Made by a program: the position numbers and the translations under genes. From the NCBI GenBank assembly GCA_002104905.1, contig MCFE01000379.1, forward strand, positions 1-64,000: a stretch of 64,000 nucleotides of DNA, written 5' to 3'. This DNA is from Basidiobolus meristosporus CBS 931.73 (lineage: Eukaryota > Basidiobolomycota > Basidiobolomycetes > Basidiobolales > Basidiobolaceae). The notes under the pieces were generated by a model. It had not been told where the DNA came from and did no database searches. It saw only the letters and a program-made list of their open reading frames with translations. Each line of letters opens with the position of its first letter. The stretch's first letter is position 1. Of the stretch, positions 45,515-56,876 are shown one piece after another.

Positions 45515-45900
45515 TGTTGTAAGAATCTTAGAGATATTGGAAGTGAGTGGGAGAACAATTAGATTATGTGGTTTTCACTTGATGATTTGTTAAATGTAAA
45601 AGTAGTATTTATACTTTTACCTGGTCCTGGCATTACAAACATGTCGAATAGAGTAAGGAAGGTCTCAAGAACTTGTGTGCAAAGTTTGGGGCTGCTTGGA
45701 CAACTTTGAGAATTTTCATGTTCTGGGTACCTGGTATTATGGTGAAAATATACTAAGTAAATCCAATTTTCATATTCTGGGTAAATATTCTAAGTAAATC
45801 TCAACAAGGAATTTGGTCAGTATTCTCTAGGATTTGAAGGTAATGATCTAAGTGACTAAGTTAGGTGAATATATAGGTGGAATTACAAGCTTTTACAACA
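45515..45900 (-). repeat. Solo copia LTR (family 1), inverted, with a small internal duplication
   Basis: TGTTGTAAGAATCTTAGAG ... CAAGCTTTTACAACA. Around 45760-45800 the TTTTCATATTCTGGGTAAATATTCTAAGTAAATC segment repeats part of the preceding 40 bases, which makes this copy 386 bp instead of 349. No clear target duplication. Confidence 0.8.
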
Positions 45901-48333
45901 ATTACTTCTAAGAATTAATTAATATGCTACAAACTATATCTTAGGAGAATAGCTCATAGCCTAGCAATAGACAAAGTAGATTCCTTCATTATAGAATTGG
46001 TTTAGGTGTGAATTAAATACTCAAAGTAATATGAGTGTCCTGGGTGTACAGTATACATGTTGCATTTTCTTCCACATTGTTAGTATCATATTGGTCCACT
46101 CCAGTAGATTCTGTACTTGTATAAACCAGAATTAATATGGACACTTAGGCTCCCGCTTAGTGTGTTTGGTATTGTAGTAAGATTCTAGAGAGTATTAAAA
46201 GAGATTTGAAGAACTAGAAGAGATGCATCACACTCAATTGTTGATATACTAGTTCAACAAACATCTTTTTATACTATTAGGGAAACTATGTGAAGCAAAT
46301 GATGTGAGTTAGCTGAAAGAAGTCTCAGAAAGTAGTCCACAAGGCCTAGGGGCTCTTGAGTAATTACAATATCTAGGTCCTCACTAATTCTAAGAGTAAC
46401 CTGATATCCAACAATTAGTATCTTTGGTGTATAGCTCATGGTTTAGCAATAAGTTGAATAGAATTTACAGGTATGCAAATAAATTAGGTTGAACTCACTG
46501 CCCAAAACTACAGTTTCCTGCTAAAACTCTTTGTCAGGGCCTGCTTCAGATGTCTTCATCAACATGTGTGCTGACAGGTGAATGGAAACCTGATAGTTGG
46601 AAAGATTTTCCAAGTAAATGTCAACAGGGAATTTAGGCATGATATTTCAAAATTCATTGACTAGGATCCAAGTGACCAAATGGATAGAGTATTTAGTCAC
46701 AACACAAAATTCACAACATTCTGAACCACTTATTAGATGCTTATGTTTAGAGTACATGACATCTTGGAAATAATGTTCCAAGTATATCCAAACATAGGAT
46801 TTAGACCACAAATACTATGGCTCATAAATTATGATTTAAGTGACCAAGTTAATGGAGTATTTGGGTGTGACTACAAAGACTTGCAACATGACCTACCTAT
46901 TCTTGTAATCATTATCAATAAATCCAAAAACCTCATTACAAGTACAATTATGGGAGATCTTTGATTTGTTGATAAACCAGGTTGAAGTAAAGCCTCACTA
47001 GTTTGAGGGGAACCGTTATAAAGTAAGAATAAGCATACTTTTGGGAAGGGCTTGGACCATTTGGATGTGTTTCAAGATTTGGGCACTTCTGGTATCTCCA
47101 CAGTTTGAAGCAATTGGTGGGCAGATCAAACAGCTTTAATGTCATATAAAAGAAAGTATAGGATCAAAGTTGGCAAATATCTGTGCTGGACTAATTATTA
47201 GCAGCAGTTGATACTATAAGCAACACGCTCCTTTTGCTGAATTCCTCGCGGTGAGGGGGACACCAGCACCAGCAACGACCAATTTATGGCCGTATTCCAA
47301 CCTTCAGGGATCACTGGTGGCTATTGTAAAGTAATCATCGAAATTCAATTCGTTTTGCAAACAATCAGCTTGGAAATTATACAGTAGGCGATAAACGGAT
47401 CATTTGCAACCCAAGTCACCACCAATACTCCCCCCAAACTCTTGCGATCAACAGTGCCAACAAAACAGAGGGATTTTTGATATCCCTTGCTGCCACTGGA
47501 TGTGACTTGATGTCGGAAATTCCAATTCAAGGTGCGCTGATCAAGTGATGGTAGATTTATTCATGGTTGGGTGGGACTTGGAGGGGATTGAGCTTGGTAC
47601 ATATACCACCATGGATTTTCACTGGGCATCCACCAGTCTGCTTATGATCCCTTTGAATGGTTCTCCACGGATCTTAACCATTCTCGCAAACTTGGGTCAA
47701 ACAAGTAGCTTGGCGGATTCGGGGGCCACTGGTGAGCAACCTCTGTGCAGTATCTTCCTAGCGCTACTCAAATATGTATGATTTATCTAGAAGGATGGCG
47801 CCATCGTCTTGGCTACGGGCATGACTTCCCTCCGGATCATTCTGCCAACACTGCGCATATCTTGGTGTGGGACCGATAGCCAGATAGAACAAACATCGGA
47901 CTATCTGGTGCCACTGGTCCTCCTAACCTGGCAATCCCCGAACGAAAAAGGCTGCATTGGACAAAGCGACTGGGATCTGGTTGTTGGTTATCACTCGCCC
48001 TAGCCCTAACCCACTGGCTATCACTCCACATGATTGGAAAGGAATCATCGGGGTTGCTCAACGCTTTCCCGAATCGCCATCTCTATTGGTGGTTGAGGTC
48101 ATGAATCCATATGATTCACCATGTATCATGATTCCAAGAGCCAAGTGCTCCAAACCAATCACATGGGAAGGTGATAATCGAGCAGTATACTACGGGCCAA
48201 TGAGAACCCCCAGCCGGAGCACTCTAGGGCGTAACCCCGAAACTTTTCGTTCGATTCGAGAGTATACCACGATATAACATGCGTACTCGGTAGGTTGCGC
48301 TTCAGTAACCCCCCGCCTGACCCCGACAACACC
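45901..48333. other. Gene-poor stretch with weak LTR traces
   Basis: About 46175-46430 resembles a very decayed inverted family-1 LTR (GTAGTAAGATTCTAGAGAG, then GAAGAACTAG). On the minus strand between 48061 and 47345 there are several modest open segments (for example GGPVAPDSPMFVLSGYRSH and KSLGGVLVVTWVANDP). They look protein-like but do not join into a model that I recognise. They could be a decayed gene. The last ~150 bases precede HIS1. Confidence 0.3.
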
Positions 48334-49317
48334 ATGGAACTTATCCCCGAGCTGACCGACCGTTTGCTGTTCGCCATACCCAAAAAGGGTCGTCTTCACG
48401 AGAAATGCCTTCAGCTGCTGAAAGGGGCTGACATCCAATTCCACAAAAAAGCCCGCCTCGACGTGGCGATCGTACGCAACTTACCCATCGCCTTAGTGTT
48501 CCTGCCCGCCGCCGATATCGCCACTTTCGTCGGCCAGGGTAACGTCGACCTGGGCATCACAGGGGAGGACATTATCGCCGAATCGGACGTTCACGGCCAG
48601 GTGGAGAAGGTCATGGATCTTGGGTTCGGAAAGTGCCGTCTCTGCATCCAGGTCCCCGTCAAGGGGGAGATCAAGAAGGTGGAGGATCTGGTGGGCAAAA
48701 GAATCGTCACCAGTTTCGAGGGCGTCTCCCGCAGATATTTCGATGGGATCGACGCGACCGTTCTCTCCGAGGAGGAGATCAAGGCCAATAAGGGGACCAA
48801 GATCACATGCATTAGCGGCAGTGTGGAAGCGGCTTGCACCCTTGGTTTGGCCGACGGGATTGTGGATTTGGTTGGTAAGTGGGCTTGATTCGGTGACTTG
48901 CACTCGACGACCTCGGCGTGACTAACATAATTCCATTTTCCAGAATCGGGAGAAACCATGCATGCCGCTGGCCTCCATGATATCGCCACCATTCTCACCA
49001 CCGAGGCGGTTCTGATCTCCAGAAAGTCCTCCAAGCATGTGGAGCTGATCTCCAAATTGAAGTCTCGTATCGAGGGAGTCATCGCCGCCACCAAGTACGT
49101 TTACATCAACTACAACGTTGATCGCAACAAGCTGAAGGAAGCCACCAAGATCACCCCCGGTCGTAAGGCCCCTACAGTCAGCCCCTTGGAGAATGATGGC
49201 TGGGTCGCTGTAAGCTCCATGGTGTTGAAGGCGGATGTCGCCGATATCATGGACGAGCTCAAGCACATTGGTGCCACTGACATCATGGTGTTTAACATCA
49301 ATAACTGCCGTGTTTAA
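48334..49317 (+). CDS. HIS1: ATP phosphoribosyltransferase (histidine biosynthesis, step 1)
   Basis: Joins ATP and PRPP to give phosphoribosyl-ATP, the committed and histidine-inhibited step of histidine synthesis. Two exons, 48334-48874 and 48944-49317, are separated by a 69-bp intron with a GACTAACA branch site. N-terminal HisG domain: LLFAIPKKGRL, VDLGITGEDII and the PRPP-binding region SGSVEAACTLGLADGIVDLVESGET. The C-terminal ACT-like regulatory domain includes KYVYINYNVDRNKL and WVAVSSMVLKADVADIMDEL, so this is the long, feedback-regulated form. The start ATG precedes ELIPELTDRLLF. The 304-residue length fits fungal HIS1. Confidence 0.95.
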
Positions 49318-49876
49318 TGTAGTTCAGATCCAAACTAATGTTTATACCCCCACCACCCTCACTGCCCTCACCACCCACTCATCTGCTGTGCCCATAGAAT
49401 AAATCACCATCGCTATGACGTCGTTGGCTTGCTGATCATTACAAACTGTCCATTAGTGCACCACAATAGAGATCCACCCGCAATCAAGGTCTGAGCGATT
49501 CTAGGCCTCAATGGGCAATATACCAGGAATCACTGCACCGAATGATCGATTCGGGAGCCAATCATCGCTGCAATCGCAGTGTTTAGCCTCTCGACGGAGT
49601 CAATGTTCTAGCCCTGAGAGGACCAATAACAAATATCGCCACCTTCCGTGGGCTCACATAGCGAAGTGGCATTTTGGACGATCGATTGAAGTGACAGCAG
49701 TGGGGCCAATCATCAAGATTTAATATAGGTTTCGTTCTCGAATTTCGATGCAAGCCCCGAAATCTATAGCGCAGATTAACTCAATTATACTAATACCCAT
49801 TCCGGCTAATGCTTGGTATTTGCTCATATATATACCGGTGGACCATCCACTCTTCCCCTCTTCCGTCACAGTAATC
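49318..49876. other. Intergenic region with TATA box before Ras copy 1
   Basis: No gene recognised. TATATATA at about 49826-49833, some 45 bases before the ATG, is a plausible TATA box. Confidence 0.45.
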
Positions 49877-50450
49877 ATGCAGTCGAACAACAAGCAACAC
49901 AAAGTCGTGGTCCTCGGGGATGGTGCAGTTGGTAAGACTGCGCTCACGGTCCAACTCTGCTCCAACCACTTCCTAGAGACATACAACCCCACCATTGAGG
50001 ATTCATTTCGTACTCAGGCGGTGATCGACAAGAAACCATGCTCCTTGGAGATTTTGGATACAGCCGGCCAGCAGGAGTTTACAATGCTGCGAGATCAGTG
50101 GATTCGTGAGGGAGAGGGGTTCCTCCTTGTATACTGCATCGCAGCCAGGTCTAGCTTCGAGCACGTCGAGATGATCCGGAATGAGATAGCCAAGGTCCGG
50201 GATATCACCAAGACTCCGATCCTCCTGGTCGGTAACAAATGCGACAAGAAGACCGAGCGAGAGGTGTCCCAGTTTGAAGGGCATCGCGCTCGCCAAGCGA
50301 TTGGGATGCCAGTTCATTGAGAGCTCGGCCAAAACGGCCGTGAACGTGGAGAAGACGTTTCATCGGATCGTGCGTCTGATGCGATCCAAGCAAGAGGAGC
50401 CCCATGGTCGGAAAGTCAACATAATGAAGACCAAATGCCACTTGATGTAA
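49877..50450 (+). pseudogene. Ras-family GTPase, copy 1, with a one-base frame break near the C-terminus
   Basis: Small GTPase of the Ras/Rap type, a membrane-bound signalling switch. Seen in order: P-loop VVLGDGAVGKTA, switch I ETYNPTIEDSFRTQ, switch II DTAGQQEFTML with the catalytic Gln, and NKCD for guanine specificity. Compared with the inverted copy at 51386-50817, there is one extra T at 50284. It shifts the frame after SQFEGH and stops translation at 50320. The SAK box and the C-terminal CxxM prenylation signal (KTKCHLM at 50450) remain in the DNA but out of frame. If the base is real, the protein lacks the G5 motif and membrane anchor. If it is a consensus error, the gene is intact (about 190 residues). 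Confidence 0.85.
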
Positions 50451-50816
50451 ATTCAATGTAGAGTACCTCACACGTAGACACACAATATGTACATACCAGC
50501 ACCAACCATATATCATCGATAAATAAATTCCCCATAGAAACCGATAGAAAATGATTTATAGTCTATCTTCTTCCATTTTTCGCTAGAAGCAGTCTGGTTC
50601 AATTCACCACTCCAGACGCCACGATATGATATAAATAGATTGCCACAAAGTGCGCAGCGGAATGTGAATTCAGTGATCGTTCGGGTGGCTTCATATGTGG
50701 TTGAACCAAAAAGTCTATATTGAATCGAAGTTAAATCCTTGATTTTATTTACATGGACTGGAGGCGACGGATTGGATGGTATTTTACAAGTTGAGTGCTA
50801 TGCTACACCAATATAC
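50451..50816. other. Spacer between the inverted Ras copies
   Basis: 366 bp separate the two convergent copies. No gene or repeat was recognised. Two AATAAA-like signals (AAATAAATTCC near 50521) may serve 3' ends. Confidence 0.4.
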
Positions 50817-51386
50817 TTACATCAACAGGCACTTGGTCTTGGTTTTGTTGGTGCAGCCAAGTAGTTCCTCTTGCTTGGATCGCATCAGACGCACGATCCG
50901 ATGAAACGTCTTCTCCACGTTCACGGCCGTTTTGGCCGAGCTCTCAATGAACTGGCATCCCAATCGCTTGGCGAGCGCGTGCCCTTCAAACTGGGACACC
51001 TCTCGCTCGGTCTCCTTGTCGCATTTGTTACCGACCAGGAGGATCGGAGTCTTGGTGATATCCCGGACCTTGGCTATCTCATTCCGGATCATCTCGACGT
51101 GCTCGAAGCTAGACCTGGCTGCAATGCAGTATACAAGGAGGAACCCCTCTCCCTCACGAATCCACTGATCCCGTAGTGTCACAAACTCCTGATGTCCGGC
51201 TGTGTCCAATATTTCGAGGGTGCATGGTTTCTTGTCGATGACCGCCCGAGTCTGGGAGCAATCCTCAATGGTGGGGTTGTATGTCTCTAGGAAGTGATTG
51301 GAACAGAGTTGGACCGTTAACGCTGTCTTGCCAACCCGTCCATCGCCGAGTAAAACAACTTTATGATGGTTGAGCTTCGCCTTCAT
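50817..51386 (-). CDS. Ras-family GTPase, copy 2, with activating-type substitutions
   Basis: Intronless, 189 residues, inverted partner of copy 1. The P-loop reads VVLLGDGRVGKTA: Arg stands at the position equivalent to Ras Gly13 (Ala in copy 1). Switch II reads DTAGHQEF: His stands at the position of catalytic Gln61. Switch I keeps TIED, but residues 39-43 are CSQTR where copy 1 has SFRTQ, which changes Tyr/Phe40. NKCD, ESSAKTAVN and the C-terminal CLLM prenylation box are intact. From known Ras biochemistry, changes at 13 and 61 lower GTP hydrolysis or speed exchange, so this copy may be locked in the GTP form with altered effector binding. That is inference. TATAAG lies near 51415. The ATG at 51386 aligns with copy 1; another is at 51407. 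Confidence 0.9.
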   Translation of the reverse strand: MKAKLNHHKVVLLGDGRVGKTALTVQLCSNHFLETYNPTIEDCSQTRAVIDKKPCTLEILDTAGHQEFVTLRDQWIREGEGFLLVYCIAARSSFEHVEMIRNEIAKVRDITKTPILLVGNKCDKETEREVSQFEGHALAKRLGCQFIESSAKTAVNVEKTFHRIVRLMRSKQEELLGCTNKTKTKCLLM

Positions 51387-51682
51387 AGGTAACCAGCAAG
51401 TTCGCACCGCCCTTCTTATACAGCAAAATGAAACGCCACCAAGATGATTGGCGAGGCGAACAAGGCAGCTTTAAAGGCTAATCGCCAACCGTTTTGTATG
51501 TAGAAGATTACTCAAGATTGATAAGCGAATATATTTGTACAATCTGATGGCCGGATATATCCATCCAGAAGGATCGTCAGCTTTGTAAGCAACTCAGTGG
51601 ATTAGATACTATGGAAACGTGACAGAATATGCATTTCAATTGAATGTTTATTTTGATGGCAAATCGAGGTTGTCCGTTGGAT

Positions 51683-52239
51683 TTAGGCAGTAAGAACAAC
51701 GGCACCACCAGTTTGCTTAATCTTCTCTTCGGCACGACGAGAAACATAACGAGCCTTAACGATGACGGGTTGCTCGGGGAGACGTCCCTTACCGAGAACC
51801 TTTCCGTAACCGGCACGAAGAGTGTCAATGACTGGAACAACTTCCTTGTTGGCGGCATACTTGACACGGGTTTGCTCAGAGACCAAGGTCCACAATTTGT
51901 CAAGGTTGACAACAGGGCGATAGTATTGGTTACGAGTCAAATGGAAGTGACGCATACCAACCTTACCGAAGTAACCAGGATGGTACTTATCCATGTTGAT
52001 ACGGTGGTGATGTTGACCACCAGCCAAACCGCGACCTCCCGGATGTTTTCTGTGCTTACCAACACGACCGTGACCGGCGGAGACGTGTCCGCGCTTCTTT
52101 CTGTTATGATGGAGTCTGGTAGGCTAGTAGAAGGGAAAAGTAGGGTCAATAAATAGTCCGCAACAGAGAAGATCGTCAACTGCATCCATCGCATGCATAT
52201 CTCCATCCATTTCATTCACTGATAATGATCACGTACCAT
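51683..52239 (-). CDS. RPL28: 60S ribosomal protein uL15 (L28/L27a)
   Basis: Large-subunit ribosomal protein. Exon 1 is only the ATG (52239-52237). A 113-bp intron begins immediately after it (GTACGT ... CTACTAG), and exon 2 is 52123-51683. Total 147 residues, normal for the family. Matches: [20 protein letters not shown], then [34 protein letters not shown] and [17 protein letters not shown]. An intron directly after the start codon is common in ribosomal protein genes of fungi. It is divergent to CND1, with a 428-bp shared upstream region. Confidence 0.95.
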
Positions 52240-52667
52240 GGTTTAAGGCCAAGCGGGAATATGAGAGAGGAAGAAACGCCTGGTTGGGCATTCGCTCCTA
52301 TATGGTTGATTACTACGAAAAAAAACTTTCCATTCGAGGATTTTTTTCTGATCTTTTGACTGGATGGATGGTGGTTTAGTTCCCGTGATCCGCTAGTTAT
52401 CAGAATTCCCGGCCAGTTTAATCAGAAATGTATGCTTGCTTGGCTTCTTGTTTAGCCAGTCGGAGGTTGTTTTTGTTTTGAATGTGGCTGATGGTCGTTG
52501 ATTGGGCCATAGGTCATGGTGTTTACACATTGAGCCAAATCATAAATAAACAACTCCCGGTCACTAATACTAGTTTAATCGTCTGTTTGGTTTGCACTTA
52601 CACCACCTAGAGTGAACTTGTACCGGTTTCGTTTTCTTACTTTCGACCCATACACGAAGCACAGCCC
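52240..52667. promoter_or_regulatory. Shared upstream region of RPL28 and CND1
   Basis: 428 bp lie between divergently transcribed starts. It must contain both promoters. I see no clear TATA box or named operator motif. Confidence 0.5.
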
Positions 52668-55600
52668 ATGAGCAAATTCAACATCCAGGACGAGCTGGAG
52701 AAGCTTCAGGACAACAGCGTCAAAATCGACAATGAGGTGGATGTCGCCAACTTGAATCCCGCTGCCGTGGAGACGTTTTTGAACGGTAGGGTCCCCACTT
52801 TTACGCTTCCTTTTGAAATGTCCATCTAACCTTTGGGATGAGCAGATGCTGTAGATAAAATCGAAGATAACTGCGAGTCTATCACCGACATGGAGGTGTT
52901 CGACTGCTTTCGCAGTTTCATCAAGTAAGGATCCATGGAAGCCATCTGTATTCATGCACCAGTACTGATCTTCCACCAAATCAAATAGGTATTTCGACTT
53001 GCTAAAGCCACAACAGAGCAACAAGCTCTTGGACATCATACTGTCTGGATTCCAGACCCAAATCGATCAAACAGAGGAGGCAGCCTCGAGCAATAGTCCA
53101 CCATACGACCAGCAAATCCAAGCGTTGATGATGTATGGATTTCTTCTTCATTGGCTCACGAGAGTGGCCGAAAAGAGGGCTATGGCCAAGAGCACCGCTG
53201 ACAAGAATGCCGCTAAAGCCAAGAAGCCTCGCAGTAAGCGTGACGAAGAGCAAGAATCGTGGGACTGGATGCAGCATAAGCAAAAATCATTGGAATTGAT
53301 GTCCAGAATGCTCGACATCAAACTGAACAAAATCTGCAGCTCCTCCCATGAGCGCGACACATGCGTCAATCTACTCACTCGCTCCGCCTATCAAATTCTC
53401 GAGAATCCAGATAACACGAAGGCCACACCAATCAAGCTCCAGGCGTACCACATCATCAACAAGAGCGTTGTCGACTATGAACACTCATTTGCTGCGCAAA
53501 CCACGATCTTGCAGAACCTCCAATACTATGAGCACTTAAGTGAGCCGATGGCTGAACTTCTACATTCGCTGGCCGAACAGTTTGAGTATCCACAACTCGC
53601 CGAAACCATCCTCCGTGAGGTCAGCAACAAGAATTTCCACACGAATGACAAGAACGGGCCCAAGTCGTTCGCACGCTTCCTGGTTAAGCTCTCCGAACTC
53701 TCGCCGAAACTGATACTCAAGCAGATGGGGCTGTTGGTTCGTCAGCTGGACAGCGAATCTTATGTGCTCCGCTGCGCGTTGATCGAGATTGTAGGCCATA
53801 CCATTCTGCACTTGGCCACGCTGGAACAGAACGACATTCAACACAAGCAGATCGATCACTACTTTGACGTCTTGGAGGAAAGATTTAGAGACCTGAATTC
53901 CATCTGTCGATCCAAGGTCTTGCAGGTACTGTCTCTACTTTGCGACAGCAAGGCCAAGTTCCCCAAGAGAAGACCTCGCCTGGTCGCCCTGGTTATCAGC
54001 CGGCTAGAGGACAAAAGCAGCAACGTCCGGAAAAATGCCATCAGGACACTTTCCAGGTTTTTGGAGACGCATCCCTTCCTGATTGAAGGGGGTGAGCTGT
54101 TCCTGGACACTTTCCAGAACAGACTGAACCAAATCGATCAGGAATTGAAGGAGATTGTTATCCCCTCCCTGGGCAAACCCAATTCCAAGAAGAAGTCTAG
54201 AAAGCTATCTCACAAATCCACCGACGAAAGCCGTGACGATGATTCTTCCGAGCAGAGCAATGACGAGGAGGAGGAAGAAGAGGATCAAGCCGAGGGCGAA
54301 CAAGACGGCTCCGATGAGCCTGCCCCTAACCCACTCATGAACCCAGAAACCGCCACCAAGGTGATTCAACTTCAGTTCCACAAACGCTACTACACAGACG
54401 CTGTTCAATTCGTCGAGAGCATCCATGAGGCGATTCCTGTACTCTGCCAGCTACTCGGATCCACCACCAAGGCTGAGGTGATCGAAGCCATGGATTTCTT
54501 TGTTACCGCCACTAGATACAAGATCCAAATGGCCCAAGAGGGAATTCGTAAGATGCTTCACTTGGTCTGGGTCAAGGATAACGGCAATGACGAAACCAAG
54601 GGGGTTCGAAGCCGCCTAATCGATTCCTTCCGTGCGCTGTATCTGACCAGCGACCCAAGCCTTACTCCCAAGGAGAACGTCAATCTTTTCTCCAAAAATC
54701 TAATCGGTTTGACCCTGGACTCTTCTCTGGCAGAGCTGACCTCCTTGGAGGAGATTCTGAGCATCATCATGGCCGAGGGATATATTCCTGAAGAGCTGGT
54801 GTCTAAATTATGGGGCGTGTACGGCATCACGAAGAAGGAAATCCAAAGATCCAACGTCGCGGCGCCATCATCATTTTGGGAATGCTAGCCAAGGCCAAGA
54901 AAGAGATCATCTCGGAGAGAATCGATCTTCTACTTAAGATTGGTATGGGCGATTTGGGCAGGGATGACTTGGGCTTGGCAAAATACACCTGCCTGGCGCT
55001 GCAGAGACTAGGTGAGGTGAAGAGAGGCAAGGGTCTGGTCAACACTGGCAACATTCGTCTTCCTTTGTCGCATCCGATCTTCAAGAAGATTGAGGAGTTC
55101 ATTGAGCAAGACTCCGACTCCAGTGAGTGGTCTACCGTTGCGGAGCAAGCCGTCAACACCGTCTATCTACTCTGCGACCACCCCGATGTTTTGTGTGGAA
55201 ACATCATCAAAGCTAAAGCACGCCAAGTGTTTGCTAAAAGCCCAGCAGCCGAAGCGGAGTCCGAATCAGAAACGAATGACGACTCCAAGCACAACGCCCA
55301 AACCACCTCATTGCTCTCGCAACTGCTCTTCATTGTAGGCCACGTTGCCATGAAGCAGATCGTTCATCTAGAGGTCATCGAGAGCGCCTGGAAAAAGAGA
55401 AAGGCCGAGGCCAAGCAGTCGGCCAGCAAGAAGCCAGATGATGATGAGTTGGATCAGGTGGTTGGATCGACCGAAGATGATGTTGCCGACGTGATCAGCC
55501 ATGTTCGTGAACGGGAATTGCTTTTCGGAGCCAAATCGTTGTTGGCAACATTCGGGCCCATGGTCGTACACATCTGCGCAAACAACACCACCTACCCCGA

Positions 55601-56561
55601 CCGCTTGCTTCAAATCAATGCAGCATTGGCACTGGCGAAGTTCATGTGCGTCAGCAGTGACTTTTGTGAGAAACACCTTCAGCTGCTCTTCACCATGCTG
55701 GAGAAATCTGACGACCCAATTGTTCGAAGCAACATTGTGATCGCACTTGGCGATGTGGCGGTCTGCTTCAATACCCTGGTTGGCGAGAACATCGCATTCC
55801 TTTACAAACGCCTCCGGGATCCAGACAGTTCTGTGAAGAAGAACACGTTAATGGTGCTTACGCATCTAATCCTCAACGGAATGATCAAGGTGAAAGGACA
55901 GCTGGGCGAGATGGCCAAATGCTTGGAAAACCCCGATCAGAGAATCAGCGATCTCGCTCGCTTGTTCTTCACTGAACTGGCTTCTAAGGATAACGCCGTC
56001 TACAATAACCTCCCCGACATGATCAGTAGCTTATCATCGGGCAACAACGCCGTCGATGAGGAATCGTTCAAGCGGATCATGAAGTTCTTGTTTGAGTTCA
56101 TCAAGGACAAAGAAAGGCAAACCGAGAACATCGTGGAGAAACTGTGCCTCCGTTTCCGCAACACTGATGATCAGCGTCAGTGGAAGGATATCTCGTATTG
56201 CCTTTCGTTGGTCCAGTACCGATCGGACAGAACTTTCAAGAAACTGCTCGACGGTATGGTGTACTTCCATGATAAGCTCCACAACAACACCGTCCATCAC
56301 CACATGATGGAGATTGTTACCAAGGCCAGGTCTCAAGTGTGGCAACGAGACAAATCGATGGTGGATGAATTCGAGAGTAAGATCGCGGAAATCAGAAAGT
56401 TCGCCGAGAAGCCAAGCGATGAGCTGGACGACGAAGATATTGCCGCCATCATCGGCGAACCAACGGAGGAGGAGCAAGAGAGCGAGGCCGAGGAATCCGA
56501 CGAAGAATCTGGCGAGACCAAACAGGAATTGGAGACCAGTGAGATCCTCGCCTCAGCCTAG
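52668..56561 (+). CDS. CND1: Condensin complex subunit 1 (CND1/YCS4/NCAPD2), with one frame break
   Basis: HEAT-repeat subunit of condensin, needed for mitotic chromosome compaction. Exons 52668-52785 and 52846-52924, then a long third exon from 52989. Markers include YFDLLKPQQSNKLLDIILSG, LLHWLTRVAEKR, the KLSELSPKLILKQMGLLVRQ block, CRSKVLQVLSLLCD, KSSNVRKNAIRTLSRFL and the Cnd1 core region ALALAKFMCVSSDFCEKHLQ...RSNIVIALGDVAVCFN. An acidic linker (NDEEEEEEDQAEGEQDG) lies near 54270. Near 54840-54855 the frame changes by one base (before IQRRGAIIILGMLAKAKKE). The downstream protein is clean, so one base appears missing, for example in the short A-run of GAAGGAAATCC. Both halves are highly conserved. 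The frame break is therefore probably an assembly error or a very recent mutation. Confidence 0.9.
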
Positions 56562-56876
56562 ATTTGTTAATGAAACCATACTTTTTGTTTTCCTTTGTAT
56601 GTTGCCCTCCAATCTGTATATATTCCGTTGGCTTGTTTACTAAACTAGATACATTCATTGTTTACTTCCCTGCCTAAATTATTATCAAGCGAGATGAGTT
56701 TTGTTTACTTCCTGCCTACATAGCAAGTTGTTTGCTCGTTATAGAAAGCGAAGGATGTGGCGAGGTGAATATGTAGATACAGCGAAGGGTTTATTGAAAA
56801 ATAGAATTGTTATGGAATGATTTCTTCTATGCTTAAATATTTGAAAAGTCCGTGTAAATCATTGTTTAAGTAGTGG

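Noticed and set aside
54835-54860. Programmed -1 frameshift in CND1
   Set aside because: No X-XXY-YYZ slippery heptamer or adjacent strong hairpin was seen, and condensin genes are not known to use frameshifting.
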